From positions 186,001-250,000 of the forward strand of contig KV918798.1 of assembly GCA_002049455.2 (NCBI GenBank): a stretch of DNA of 64,000 nucleotides, in the 5' to 3' direction. This DNA comes from Porphyra umbilicalis (lineage: Eukaryota; Rhodophyta; Bangiophyceae; Bangiales; Bangiaceae). This document shows positions 10,974-21,939 of this stretch, one piece after another (position 1 is the first letter of the stretch; each line of letters begins with the position of its first letter). The notes under the pieces were generated by a model. It made no database searches and was not told the DNA's origin. It was given only the letters and a program-made list of their open reading frames with translations. The position numbers and the translations under genes were made by a program.

Positions 10974-11419
10974 TTGCCAACCTCCAAAAAATGGCCGTTG
11001 CAGAGAGAAGTGAGGCAGAGCCGATGACGCAGCATAGCAACGAAGTCGGATTGGCAGTTCCATAAGCCACAATCGTCCTGGCGAGAAGTTGCCGCCAGTA
11101 AGCTTGCGAGCCAATCAACGTGTCTTGCAGGAGTCACGCAGAGCCATTGCAAGCCACGATGAGACTTCCTGAGATTTTTGGGCCGCTTGCTTGTGCCTGA
11201 AGAGACCATGGAGAGGGTTCTGAGCCAGACCTGTGGTTTCTTATGAGATCAACATATTTCTTCAGATTTCTTGAGATGTTGATATGCGTTTTCAGTGCGC
11301 AGAGCTGCATGAGGAGACTGTGTAAGGAACTCATATGCTTCCTAGCTTTTCCATTGGTCCACGTACGCTGTTGAATGAGTGCAACCACTCTGCAACCGCA
11401 ACTTTTTGGAGGTCAGCAA
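10974..11419. mobile_element. 446-bp MITE with TA target duplication
   Basis: The terminal inverted repeats are about 33 bp, starting TTGCCAACCTCCAAAAA on the left and TTGCTGACCTCCAAAAA on the right. It is flanked by TA at 10972-10973 and 11420-11421. Deleting it with one TA restores the satellite unit exactly (gatgatacgtcaaatg). It has no coding capacity. A diverged left half recurs at about 13437-13680 and a right half at about 18185-18389, which ends gcaa followed by TA. The TA duplication points to Tc1/mariner-type mobilisation. Confidence 0.85.
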
Positions 11420-12650
11420 TACGTCAAATGATCAGCCCAGCATCATTAGATGAGCCAATGAAGGCATCAGGCGGCACGCGAGGAGGTCATCCTAGACATA
11501 TCAATGACGTCATATAGACACGCCATCGACATCATATAGACATCATATCGACACCAAATAGAAATTATATCGACATCACGTACACATGATATCGACATCA
11601 TGCATACATCATATAGATATCACATGCGCACATCAAAATTTACGAGCCATCAAATGGGATCTCCAGATGGAAACGTCAGCTGCGCACATCACATGCGCAC
11701 ATCGTATCCGCACATCATATGCGCGCATCATATGTGCTCTCCATACGACGTCGAATAGCCAACCGATCATCATGAGATGATGCGTCAGATGACCGGCCAA
11801 TCATCATCAGATGAGCCGATGAAGGCGTCAGCGGGCACGCGACAAAGGCATTCTGTACAAAATATTGGCGTCATAAAGACATGACATCGACATCATAAGC
11901 TTATCATATGGACATAATTTCGACAGCATTAAGACATCTTACAGATATCACATGCGCAAATTAAAAATGACACCCGTCAAATGTGGTGTCCAGATGGAAA
12001 CGTCAGATGCGCTCTACACATGCGCACATCGTATGCGCACATCGTTTGCGCGCATCAGATGCGCTCTCCATATGACGTCAAATGGCCAACCACGCATAGG
12101 TAGATGATACGTCAAATGATCGGCCTATCATCGTTAGATGAGCCGATGAAGGCATCAGCCGGCACGCGGGGAAGTCATCCTTAACATATCAATGACGTCA
12201 TATAGACACGACATCGACATCATAGACATCATGTCGACATAAAATAGAAATCATATCGACATCATGTTCAGATGATATCGACATCATACATACATCACAT
12301 ACCTAGATATCACATGCGCACATCAAAATTGACGAGCTATGAAATGGGATCGCCATATGGAAATGTCAGATGCGCTCTTCACATGCGCACATCGTATGCG
12401 CACATCATATGCGCACATCAGATGCGCTCTCCATATGACGTCAAATGGCCAACTAGTCATCGGTAGATGATACGTCAAATGATGGGCCCTTCATCATTAG
12501 ATGAGCCAATGAAGGCATCAGCCAGCACGCGAGGTAGTCATCCTAGACATATCAATGACGTCATATAGGCATGACATCGACTCGATATAGATATGATATT
12601 GACATCATATCGACATAGTATCGTCATTGCATTCAACATTATGACGCTTT
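11420..12650. repeat. AT-rich satellite array, right part
   Basis: Units start at about 11651, 11978 and 12341 (spacings 327 and 363 bp). Each contains the atgcgcacatc cluster, tgacgtcaaatggcc, the gatgatacgtcaaatg segment and a gccgatgaaggc-tcag-cggcacgcga segment. There are no genes. Confidence 0.85.
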
Positions 12651-12690
12651 TGCGGCTGCTCTTGAAGGAAGAACGCACATTTACCGAGTT

Positions 12691-13299
12691 TTATTGCTGC
12701 CCAGACCGTCGCCATACGCGCCGCGCTTTCGGCGGCCGCATCGAAAAGAAATTCTCGTCCGAAAAGAAGACGAACTCCCAGTCGTAGGTCCACGTTGCGT
12801 GGTCCTTGCCCTACTGCAAGCGTTTCACCATGTTGGCTGGCGAGACGAAGAGCTTCTTGACTGGAGCACAGGATGCCAACCCGAAGCCCTTGACGACCGT
12901 CCGCACCGTGTAGACAAACACTGGGCGGAGCGAGGTCCCCGCAGGAGCGCTGGTGCGCTAAGAGTGAAGCTTTTCAAAAACTACGGCCATTGAGGCGAAG
13001 GGGGCATCCTGCACCAGCCGTCGGAGTCCCCGCAGCTCGCACTCGCTCAGGGCCTTCGGCCAGCCCACGTTTTCCTTCCGATCCGGCCCTTCCGGCCGTC
13101 AAGCAATGGTGGCGACGTAGGCCACCGTGCTTTCCTTCGGCCCGAGGGGAGTGGCGATGGCGCCGTTGGACTTCTTGTTGGCGACCATACTTTTGATGGC
13201 GTCCACCTGCTGGGGGGTGAGGGGGGTCCTTCCCCTTCCCGCCATGATAGTTCTGGCGCGGTTCACGCCGTTGGCGGCGAGCTGGGAGCGCTTCTTCAT
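12691..13299 (-). pseudogene. Degenerate Tc1/mariner transposase
   Basis: One continuous minus-strand frame with stops at 13099, 12958 and 12811 still reads as a Tc1/mariner transposase. The N-terminal helix-turn-helix is recognisable (GRGRTPLTPQQVDAIKSMV ... NGAIATPLG ... STVAYV). Further on come LFVSPANMVKRLQ and WEFVFFSDENFF. The latter matches the family's catalytic block around one acidic residue of the DDE/D triad. The frame ends before the last catalytic region, so the 3' third is gone. No internal ATG rescues it. It lies directly beside the satellite that hosts TA-flanked insertions and next to a MITE fragment. Confidence 0.8.
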
Positions 13300-13436
13300 A
13301 GGCCTTCACGTGAAGGCTCTGCGCCACAGTCCTCAGAAATGCGGGAGATTAGGGTCGTTGAGACAATTTTTCTGATCCTGGTGGTGATCGAATGTCGCCT
13401 GTCATTGGCATTCCGCGGTGGACAAGTAATGCTGCA

Positions 13437-13680
13437 TATGGCTAGCCTCCAGGATAGGGCGGCTGCAGAGAGAAGGGAGGCAGAACAGACAACAGGGCGT
13501 GGAAATGATGTCGGATTGGCTGTTCGACAAGACACGATCGACCTTTTGGCTGAGAGCGGCCGCCAGTAATCTTGGAAGCCAATCTTCGTGTCTTGCATGT
13601 CTCACGCAGAGCCGTTGCAACCCACAATGAGATTTCCTGAGATTTTCGAGCCGCTTGCTTGGGCCTGAATAGGGCACGGG
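13437..13680. repeat. Diverged partial copy of the 446-bp MITE
   Basis: Matches the left half of the MITE at 10974-11419: a gcagagagaag-gaggcag block, the gtcggattggc block, gccgccagtaa, cgtgtcttgca and the cctgagattttcg/tgggccgcttgcttg segment. Its right half is missing. The rest of 13311-14129 shows nothing I can name. Confidence 0.7.
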
Positions 13681-14129
13681 GCACGCCTAGTTTGAATTTT
13701 GTGCATCGGCTCTTCTGGGTTGTCAAGATGAATGTGGCTCCTGGTTGGGCTGCTTTTCAAGTACGGTGGCTGATAGGTCAATTGCGTTCATGTCAGCCCA
13801 GGCAGTAATCTTCCAGATCGAGTGGCTTTGTTTCGAAGAGAAGTATAACGTGGAGTACAACACCATCTCTCAGAGGCATGCCACGGCTGGTGCAGCAATG
13901 ATAATTTCGAGTGGCTGCGTAAACCTCTGCCAGCAGCGAAGGCGCATCCGCACCGCGCCAGTGGAGCCATGACGATACGTCCGATAGGACGTGCGGCAGG
14001 GGGTCGGCAGCAGCCAGGAAGAACTCACTCGAATGCACAACCATGGAGGTCATCATCGATAAAGTCATCACAGCCCCATCCACGCGTGTCACATAGGGCC
14101 ATACACCTGCACAAGACCGAAGACCGATC

Positions 14130-14725
14130 ATTCAAGTACGCTGAGTGTTCGGCGTATACGGACACATCAGAGCCACAAATATCATCAGAAATAATTTTTG
14201 ACAGCGGATTCACACTCAGCGTACCCGCCTTGCCCAGGCTAGTATGGCGGGAGCTTCTGGACACATGCACCGCATGGTGCATTCACTCGGCACCGTGTTT
14301 GTAGCCCAGTGCGTCATGCCATCCGATTGATATGCGAGCTGGATGTGGCTGTAATCCCTTGTTTGGGGCGTTCTTGGGCGCGTTGTGTAGGTTTCCAGTA
14401 GCACAACACTGGCTGGTGAGCAAAAACGCAGAACAAGGACGCAAACAAAAGATAGCGAAGGTGCTCCGAACGACGCTTCATCGGCGTATATAGATCCGTC
14501 AGAGCCGCCGATGTCATCATAAATGCTCCTTGACAGCGGATGCACACTCAGCGTACCCCGTTTGCCCAGGCTGTTATGGGGGGATCTTCTGGACACATGC
14601 ACCGCATGGTGCATTCACTCGCCACCATGTTTGTAGCCGAGTGCGTCATGCCATCCGATTGATATGCGAGCTGGATGTGGCTGTAATCCCTTGTTTGGGG
14701 TGTTCTTGGGCGCATTGTGTCAGAG
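14130..14725. repeat. Tandem duplication with 332-bp offset
   Basis: The block around tgacagcggat (14199) recurs at 14531. Both copies contain ttgcccaggct, cttctggacacatgcaccgcatggtgcattcactcg and gtgcgtcatgccatccgattgatatgcgagctggatgtggctgtaatcccttg in parts identical for long runs. The first copies of these segments lie at about 14130-14390 and the second at 14470-14720. No gene is supported; 14726-15010 holds nothing recognisable. Confidence 0.8.
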
Positions 14726-15014
14726 TCTCACATAGTAATCTGGACATCGATACAAATGACAGGGATATCGAAACGAACAGATGCTAGCTGAGACGTTGTG
14801 ACGCGCACTTGTCCAGGAGACGTCCACTCATTGCGCATGGACGTTGTTGATGGCGCAGCGTTGTTGACTTTGCCATCCTGACGACGCGTTCCATTTGGGG
14901 GAGCAGTCTGAGACATCAGTGGATGCAGTCGTCTGGATGGCGGCTCTCGTGCAGATAAACATTCGTCGAAGTGCTGACTGAACGTCCCGTTATCTATGCC
15001 CCCTGACCCCAAGA

Positions 15015-17540
15015 TGCGCGCCGACAGTTGTGCCCGCCTCCCTAGCTATACCCACCTCCCACGGCTTTCTCTTCTTGGCTGCCTTCCGCATCTGGGCCGC
15101 GCAAGGAGGTAGTTCTTGCTCGTACTCTCTCCGACGTTTGTCACGCACCTTGTGCGCTTTGCGGGCACCGGCTACAGCAGGCTGCCTAGATGGCGAGTAC
15201 CGCGCAAGTACGTCAGAACCGGCTTCGCGCTGCAACACCATTGCCCGCGTAAAGCATGCCACGCGCTCGAACTCCGCGGCGCCGGGGTACTCGACCGCGG
15301 TTCAGGCATAGCGACCGTGCCAGGCCTCCAGCCCCTGCTCCCCGTACAGCCCAATGCTCCGGAAGCTCTCCAAAACGTCGAGGGCATGGCACATCAAAAT
15401 ATGCTGCTTTAGGAAGTTACTGAGACGGGAAGCTGCTGATCAGGGAAAGAACCATAGCGGCGGTGTCGCTCCAGAATCGAGCGACCTCGTCCGTGGGGGC
15501 AACAGCCGCCCAGTTGAGCGTCTTTCCCACGCCGTTTCATAGCGACCATGCCAACTTTTACGCTGCCAGGTGCGTCAGGGAGACCTTTCCCTTCAGCGCG
15601 ACGCACAAGATGGCGCAGCTGTCGCCGATTTTGCGGCAGTCGCGGCCAATTGAAAGCCCGCCGTGGTAGGGCGTCGGCCGCACGCGACCTTTGTCGTGCA
15701 GCAGCCCGACGAGATCCAGGGCAAATTTGGCTGCAGCCTTCCGTCCAGCAGACGCTCCGTCACTCCCGGTCCGGCACACCGTGCCCATCTCAATTGCAAG
15801 GCGCAAGTACCGATGGTTATCTCCTTGGGTCCTATGTCGAGGAATCGGTAAGATCTGCTTCGGGTTGATCGCAAGTAGCGGGCTCCGCTCCACTGAGAAG
15901 CGCTGCTCGTAAGTGAGATGCCTCCCTACAGGTGGCGTGCCGCCGTCACATGCCATACGATTGGAGTAGTGAGTCGCCTCACGCAGGTGCCGACTGACGA
16001 ACAAGTCTTGGAAGGTCTCATACGCAGCGTCCAATACGGCTTTCGCACCGCTGAGTGACCGAGTCCTCCTGCAAAGCAGACAGGGTTGCATCACAGACGC
16101 ACCCTTCTGGCCGAGAACGTCGCACTGTGCAGCGTAGTCACTACCCAGCAGCAGTGGCACCGGCCGACGCACACCACGCACCCAGACTGCGTCCTACAGC
16201 AGCGCGTCGGACTGGGGAAGGTGGCTCTCCAGCATCAAGAGCCATGTCATGGTATGTTTCATCCAGACAAGGGCACACGCCCACCAGAATGATGTTGGAT
16301 GGACTGTTTGGGTGGGGTTGGTTGATAAATGTGGCGACTCTCTTCACCGTCTCAGGATCCCCACTCTTGTCCAGCCCAAGCGTCACATGCACGTCCAGCA
16401 TCGACGAGAGAGGCGAGCCCCGCAGGCCACCTGCAGCCGGCTCGTGTTCCGACGGAGTGGGCGTGAGCAGGGCGACGCTCACGGGCCTTCCAATGAACAG
16501 GCCCGCGTCGCCTATGCAGTGACCTTCTCCTGGACGGCAGCCGCGAGGGAAGCGAGGTGGGCGCCAGAGCCAGTGGGGAGCACTTGCTTGCCAGGTAGGC
16601 TGTATATTTCCTTGCGGGCCTCACGCAGTGTAGGAAGGCCGACCAGATCACTGCGGGATCCTCCAAATGCCAGTCGCCATCGGTTAAAACCGACGTGGCT
16701 CCTCGACAACGCTTCCACCAGGCCCACCTGCTGTGCCACTGAGAGGGACACGGGAGAGAGCGAGGGCCGCGTCCGTACCCGCGGCGTTGTGGGCACCCCC
16801 CGTCACACCTTTGCGCGGAGCCGAAGCGCGGCCACGCGGCGCTTGTTGTTCTGGCTCCTTCTCACCAGAGCCTTGCGCAGCAGCAGCTGGCGTGCAAACA
16901 CGCGCACTCGCCCGTTCTTGTGCTTGAGGTGGATCTCCGGGCGTTCGACTCGCAGCAGAATTGCGTCGGAAATGGCCTCAAGAACCAACATATCTTGCTC
17001 CGCTCCATAATTCCCGGCCAAGAGGCCATCGAAGAACGCTTGGCAGGTGGGGATCGCCGGTTGGTCGGACCCCTGCATAGACGAATATATCGGCTACGTC
17101 GGCCGGGGCAAGCGCCTGTGCACCAGGATCGATTGAAGGCTGCTGCTGCGCCGTCGCTGTTACCGCCACCGGGGCTATGGCAGTGGAGTGGCCTTTCAAC
17201 CTCTCCATATCTCGTAACAGGAGGGACGGGGTGTGCGGGGGGGGCGCCTCCACAGCACGGGGAAGAGCTTGCGCAGCGAGCGAGGTGTCAAAGATGCGCT
17301 GTCTCACGGGGGGGAGGGGTGGGGGGGTGGGAGCGGGGGATAGAGCAGCACTCTCGTTGCGCACAGCGCGCTTCTGCCGTGCGTTGCACACATCACAGAC
17401 GGCGACGGGCGGGCTAGTGCCGCTCGCCGCCGTCGACTGGACGCCCTGCCGGCAGAGGACAACAGGCAGGCAAGCCGTATTGGCTGGTAAAGACCCGGGT
17501 GGCCACGCACGGGCCCAGTCCCGCGAGAGAGCCATCACTT
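15015..17540 (-). pseudogene. Decayed transposon protein, probable DDE type
   Basis: Minus-strand fragments in shifting frames read in order like one long protein. From upstream these are: an N-terminal part with CDVC-ARQKR (about 17400); LEAISDAILLRVERPEIHLKH (about 16950); then about 16141-16430 DVHVTLGLDKSGDPET, PNSPSNIILVGV and DETYHDMALD; then 15560-16160 RPVPLLLGSDYAAQCDVLGQKGAS and PCLLCRRTRS; then about 15306-15400 HALDVLESF and IGLYGEQGLEAWH; and finally EFERVACFTRAMVLQRE near 15240. This order (acidic block, GDY-QC-xxG plus CxxC, EQGLExxH) matches uncharacterised transposon-borne proteins seen in several eukaryotes. It is reminiscent of RAG1/Transib- or KDZ-like DDE enzymes with a Cys-rich insertion. 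The assignment is by memory of motifs; several stops and frameshifts show it is dead. Confidence 0.6.
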
Positions 17541-18184
17541 CGGTGGGTTTAAGAAGCCAGCGGTGGCAGTCGCTACACTAGTATGCCCAGTGCTTGAATG
17601 AGAAAGCATGAAGAACACCAGACGCGTATACGCTGCATGCATGCCAATCAGAGAGAGTGTACGCGGAGAGCGATGTGGTACGGGGTGATCAACAGGTTGA
17701 CAAGGGAGTCGGTGGGCAAGAGTGAGTCCCTCGCTGATCCGCGCACAGGCGAGTCAGCGGCAAGCACGCGCTCCCTCGCCTCTTTCCTCCTCATGTGGGC
17801 GCATACTGTCTCGTTCAATGAACAGCAAACTTACGCCCGAGTTTCGTCGGCTTCCACGATATTGCATTCCTCGACAGAAACACTGCGGCACCCCCGAACA
17901 GGGCGTGCAAGGGATCAGTGTCCTGAGAGCACCTGCACGCAACAGGATTGACGAGGCGAGAGAAAGGCGTGATCCACCCCAGATCTTGTCTGGACAGTTG
18001 CTGATTCATGGACATCGGTCAGTCATCCAAGAGTGGAGGGCAAAAAGATGGGGACGCGGGAAAAAAAAGGGGACGCGGCTCAATTGCTTCCCGACCACTA
18101 GAGTTTGAGCACGTCACAGATGGGCTTTTCGGATGCCGGTGAACTGCTCAGACACAAAAGAGCCGGCTTAACTAGGCGTAGGGG

Positions 18185-18389
18185 AGGGTTCTGGACCAGA
18201 CTTGTGATTTCTCATTATATCACCGACTTCTTTATATTTCTTGCGATCCTGATCTGCGTTTCCAGGTCGCAGAGCGGAATGGAGAGCCCTCGTAAGAACC
18301 TCGGATGATTCCTAGCCTTTCAATTGGTCCACGTACGCTGTTGAATGATTGCGCCCACTCTGCATTCGCCATTTTTTGGATCTCAGCAA
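18185..18389. repeat. Right-half copy of the 446-bp MITE
   Basis: Matches the right half of 10974-11419, including the cattggtccacgtacgctgttgaatga block, and ends ttttttggatctcagcaa followed by TA at 18390-18391, as expected for its terminus. The left half is missing. 17541-18184 shows nothing I can name. Confidence 0.75.
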
Positions 18390-18539
18390 TATGTACTGTG
18401 TAGTTACACCCTGAACGTTTCGCCAGCAGTAAATGGCCACCAGGTCGCGTAGTACGGACGCTGATGCTCTCTTGGAGTGAATAGCTGCTGACATGCGCTG
18501 GTTTGACACTCCACCTGTTACGGTGTCCTTTTCCCTGGC

Positions 18540-18900
18540 TTTTAGGACAGGGTGCTCTGAAAGTGTAGTGATGCACACATAGACTTAGATCAAGGGACTT
18601 GGTCTCCTTTGTAGAGGTGGTAGTCTGCATTCATGGCCTCAGGCACCTGAGTGCAGGGCAGTGTTGGATTGTTCGCTATGACGCTACAAGCGAATGGAGT
18701 TATGTGGCTGAGGAGGACTGTCCTGCCACAGGGGTCACAGCGCAGCGAGCCCAGAACCGGCGTCAAAAGCACGTCTGTTTTGGCCTGTTTGGATCCTCTT
18801 TGAGGCCCGTGTTCCTGTTTCAAGAAACAGAATTCATGTGCAAAAAAAATATCGAAACCCCTTGACAGGCTCTCAGAGGCCATCTCGTGCGAGGTCCTTG
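18540..18900 (-). repeat. Dispersed repeat family, inverted copy
   Basis: Reverse complement shares the gcacgaatgcag ... gatctaag-atatgtg-gcatca ... agcaccctgtc-taaaggc block with 20662-20770 and 24432-24540. It also shares the acagtcct--tcagcca and cttgtagcgtcat region with 20190-20275. A further block (acagacgt-ctttt-ac-ccggtt-tgggc) recurs in direct sense at about 19155-19205. No gene is supported. Confidence 0.6.
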
Positions 18901-19674
18901 CATATTTGTGTTTGTGAGAACAGGAATCGTTCCGCACTCCACACATTGCGCCTGCCAGCAGGGCCATAGATGCTTCTCCGTTTCTCTCTCATTCTGAAAA
19001 AGTGAATTGCATACGTATTATGTTGTGTCTCTCTTTTTACGAGTGGAGATGCATCTATCTCGGCGAACAGATGATTCTGGCGCCCTTTTTGGAAAAACGT
19101 AGCCCTGACAGAGTCCCAGGGCGGTTTGCAGATTATCTGCTCGTCCCAAAACACCTAAAAGCAGACGTACTGTTAACAACGGTTTTGGGCCCATTGCTTA
19201 GACAAGACGCCCTTGAGTAGGGCCGAGGGTGAGACAGACTAAAATTCGGGGAATAAAAACAACAAAGAGGGCCACTGGTACGTAGTGGGGATGAACGTGG
19301 CGAAGAGGAAGACAACGGTGCAGGTTGGGACGGAAGCGGGTAAAGGTTGGGGAGGATAGAGTCAAACAGAGTGCATGCGGCCGCAGCGGCTGCAAAAGCG
19401 GCAGCCCCTCTCGCCCATGAGCAAGCCACCCGGCGTGCAGCGGAGGACGACCTCGGTGTGTGGCGGAAGGTGCACTTGTGAGCGGAGAACTACAGCACAG
19501 TCCCGGCCTTACGATTTTTATTTTAATATAAATACAGAATGTGCCATGTCACATTCTACCAGGATCATCCAGCGTTCTTATGAATCTGGTAGAATTCGGT
19601 TCAGGTTTAGTAATCCAAACCAAACGCGGACAACCCTGATAGCAGGATACACCAGTGTATGTATAAATTCCAGG

Positions 19675-20277
19675 TTCGTGCGTGCAATACCCTGGCCTTC
19701 AGGGCGGTGGCGCGCTCGGCGACGCATCGACACCGGACCCGCCGGCCGGCTTCACAACCTCGAGCGCGCACGGGGGCACGTACAGCCACGTTCCCGTAGC
19801 GAGGGGCGCCTGGGGCGGGGAGAGGGGTGCCACCGCCGCCTCCGCAGCGGCGGCAGCTCGCCGGCGTCGCGCGACACCAACGAGAGGGGCCGTTACTCCG
19901 CCAGGCAGCGCACCTGCGCACGGCGGACGGGGCGGTCGGCATGGCGCACGGGCGGGCTAGTGGAACCGACCGCGCGCGACGGGGCGCCTCTGACCACGCC
20001 GCTTGATGGCGTCAGAAACCGCCGACGAGTCGCTGCGACAATCGCCGGCTCTCAGGCACGATCACCCGCGGGTCATGATGGGCGCGTCGGACCCCGGAAG
20101 TCGTTGCGCGCGGTGTCTGGGAACAGGTCGGGGCGATGGGGGGGATCAGGGAGGCAGGGGCCGCCCGGGACCTGTGACCACGGTTGCAGGACAGTCCTTT
20201 TCAGCCATGTAACACAATTCGCTTTTAGCGTCATCGCGACCCTTCCCACACTGACATGCCCTCAGATCCCCGAGAAC
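19675..20277 (+). repeat. Dispersed GC-rich repeat, copy 1
   Basis: The block gtgcgtgcaa-accctg-ccttcag, gcgctcggcgacgcatcgacaccgg and the following 150 bp recur at about 20785-20960. The open frame through 19375-20280 runs through this repeat and has no domain, so I do not call it. 18901-19674 holds mostly the smaller repeat described at 18540 and nothing else I recognise. Confidence 0.6.
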
Positions 20278-20661
20278 TAGGGCTGTTAAAGCGGACCTTA
20301 CGGATGAAGCGGACGCGTCCGCTTTGCCTTCTGGTCCCACGCCTGTCCGTTTCCCATCGGACGCATTCCGGACGGTCCGTAATGGTCAAACAGTAGACCC
20401 CCCCCCCGCCTTCACGTTACGTAGCGCTCGGCAGCCCCGTGTGAGGGAGCGGCCGACAGAAACAGCACACTCTCGGATCACAAGCCATCACAGCAAGTGT
20501 CCGCGAAACGACAACATCGGCTGAGTGTGGATGAGAGACGGCGATGGACAATCGTTGGGGATCTCAAATGCACCCGATGAGACGAAGCGGACGAAGCGGA
20601 CCGTCTCGGACGGTCCGCGTCTACGTCCGAATTTTTTGTCCCGTCCGCTTTTACAACCCTA
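20278..20661. mobile_element. hAT-type MITE with diverged 8-bp target duplication
   Basis: Termini are TAGGGCTGTTAAAGCGGAC on the left and the inverse TAGGGTTGTAAAAGCGGAC on the right, 17 of 19 matching. The interior is rich in GCGGAC/GTCCGC subterminal motifs, as in many hAT elements. Flanks are CCGAGAAC (20270-20277) and CTCAGGGC (20662-20669). The paralogous empty site at 24432-24439 reads CTGAGGAC, from which each flank differs at two positions. There is no coding capacity. Confidence 0.75.
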
Positions 20662-20960
20662 CTCAGGGCACGAATGCAGAGTGCCTCCTCAGAAACGGAG
20701 AGCAAGTCCCTGGATCTAAGTATATGTGCGCATCACTACTCTTTGAAAGCACCCTGTCCTAAAGGCCAGGAACTTCCAGGCACGTGCGTGCAACACCCTG
20801 TCCTTCAGAGCGGTAGCGCGCTCGGCGACGCATCGACACCGGGCACACCGGCTGGCTCCATGGCGGGACCACGCCCGGGGGCAAGTACGGCCACGTTGCC
20901 GTGGTGAGGGGGGCGTGCGGCGGGGAAATGGGTGCCGTCGCCGCTACCGCAGCGGCGGCG
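20662..20960 (+). repeat. Dispersed repeat copies right of the hAT MITE
   Basis: 20662-20770 matches 24432-24540, and 20785-20960 matches 19675-19870. This is the same host repeat that the MITE at 20278-20661 split. 20961-21830 is GC-rich with only compositional open frames. Confidence 0.6.
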
Positions 20961-21833
20961 GCCGGTCCGTTTTGGAAGCGCGGGCAAGCTGCTTCACGAT
21001 CCAAGTGTGTTCATCGTCTCTTCTCGCCGTCGTTGCGCGCCTGGGATCGACGGCCGCCTCGGCACACTTGGCGCGCCCCACCCGCCTCCACCTCGAGTAC
21101 GTCTCCTTTGCTTCTGACCTCCCCCGCCCGCCTCCCTCGTTGCTTTCTGCCCCCACTGTCAGGCATCAATGCGCCTCCCGCCGTGGTCAAGTGGCCGGCG
21201 GCCGGAGGCCGACGGTCGTCACCCCTGACGATTCCCACCCCCCTTTTCGCCCTCGTAGTTTTTTTCTGCTCGTGTCGGTGGTGGGCTCTACGGTCGTAGG
21301 CCGGCGTCCACCATCCGAGCGCGTGCCAGCGAGGAGCTTGGTGGGGTGGTCTGGTGGTAGGGCGAAGGTCGGTGCAGTCCATGATTGGGTGGGAGCCTGG
21401 TTGCCTTATAAACGCACCTACCGGGTGTCGTGGCGTACATTGGTTGCCTTTCTCTCTTTTCTCATGTCGGCAGTAGTCGCTACGGTCATAGGTCGGCGAC
21501 CGCTGCTTCAACAGGCGCAAGTGGCGCGGTCGGAGGGGCTGTTTGGAGGTGTGGCTGGCAAAAAGGCGGGATGCTGCACGCAATTAAGGAGAGCCCTACA
21601 AACACCCTTGACATTAGAGCTACCCTGAAAAGTAGTCTCGGCACCGACGGCAATGCCGGAGCACACTCGACCGCTCGACGACCAATGAGAAGCCGGTATT
21701 CCAGCTGAGGCCCTTAGACAACTAAGCCATCAAGGGCCCATGTGCGGCGCCGATTCTGTGGTGGATTCCGCTTCGACATCTGGGGTGTTTTTTCATGCTC
21801 CGCTGACACGCCCTCCAACTAAAAAAACCACAG

Positions 21834-21864
21834 CCTTCGATCCTGCGCAACGCAGGATCGAAGG
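21834..21864. repeat. Near-perfect hairpin CCTTCGATCCTGCG-caa-inverse
   Basis: Fourteen-base arms around a 3-base loop. A degenerate third copy of the arm (gcaagatcgaagg) follows at once. The upstream ccacagccttcgat is shared, in inverse orientation, with the palindrome at 24370-24400. Confidence 0.8.
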
Positions 21865-21939
21865 CATACGCGCAAGATCGAAGGCATATGCACCAATCAT
21901 TGAACGAATCAGGACTTCTGACAGCACTGTCGAGGATCA

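Noticed and set aside
21690..21742. tRNA-like A-box (tggcttagttg on the minus strand)
   Set aside because: No matching B-box and no cloverleaf pairing in the anticodon or T arms; at most a trace of a tRNA-derived SINE.
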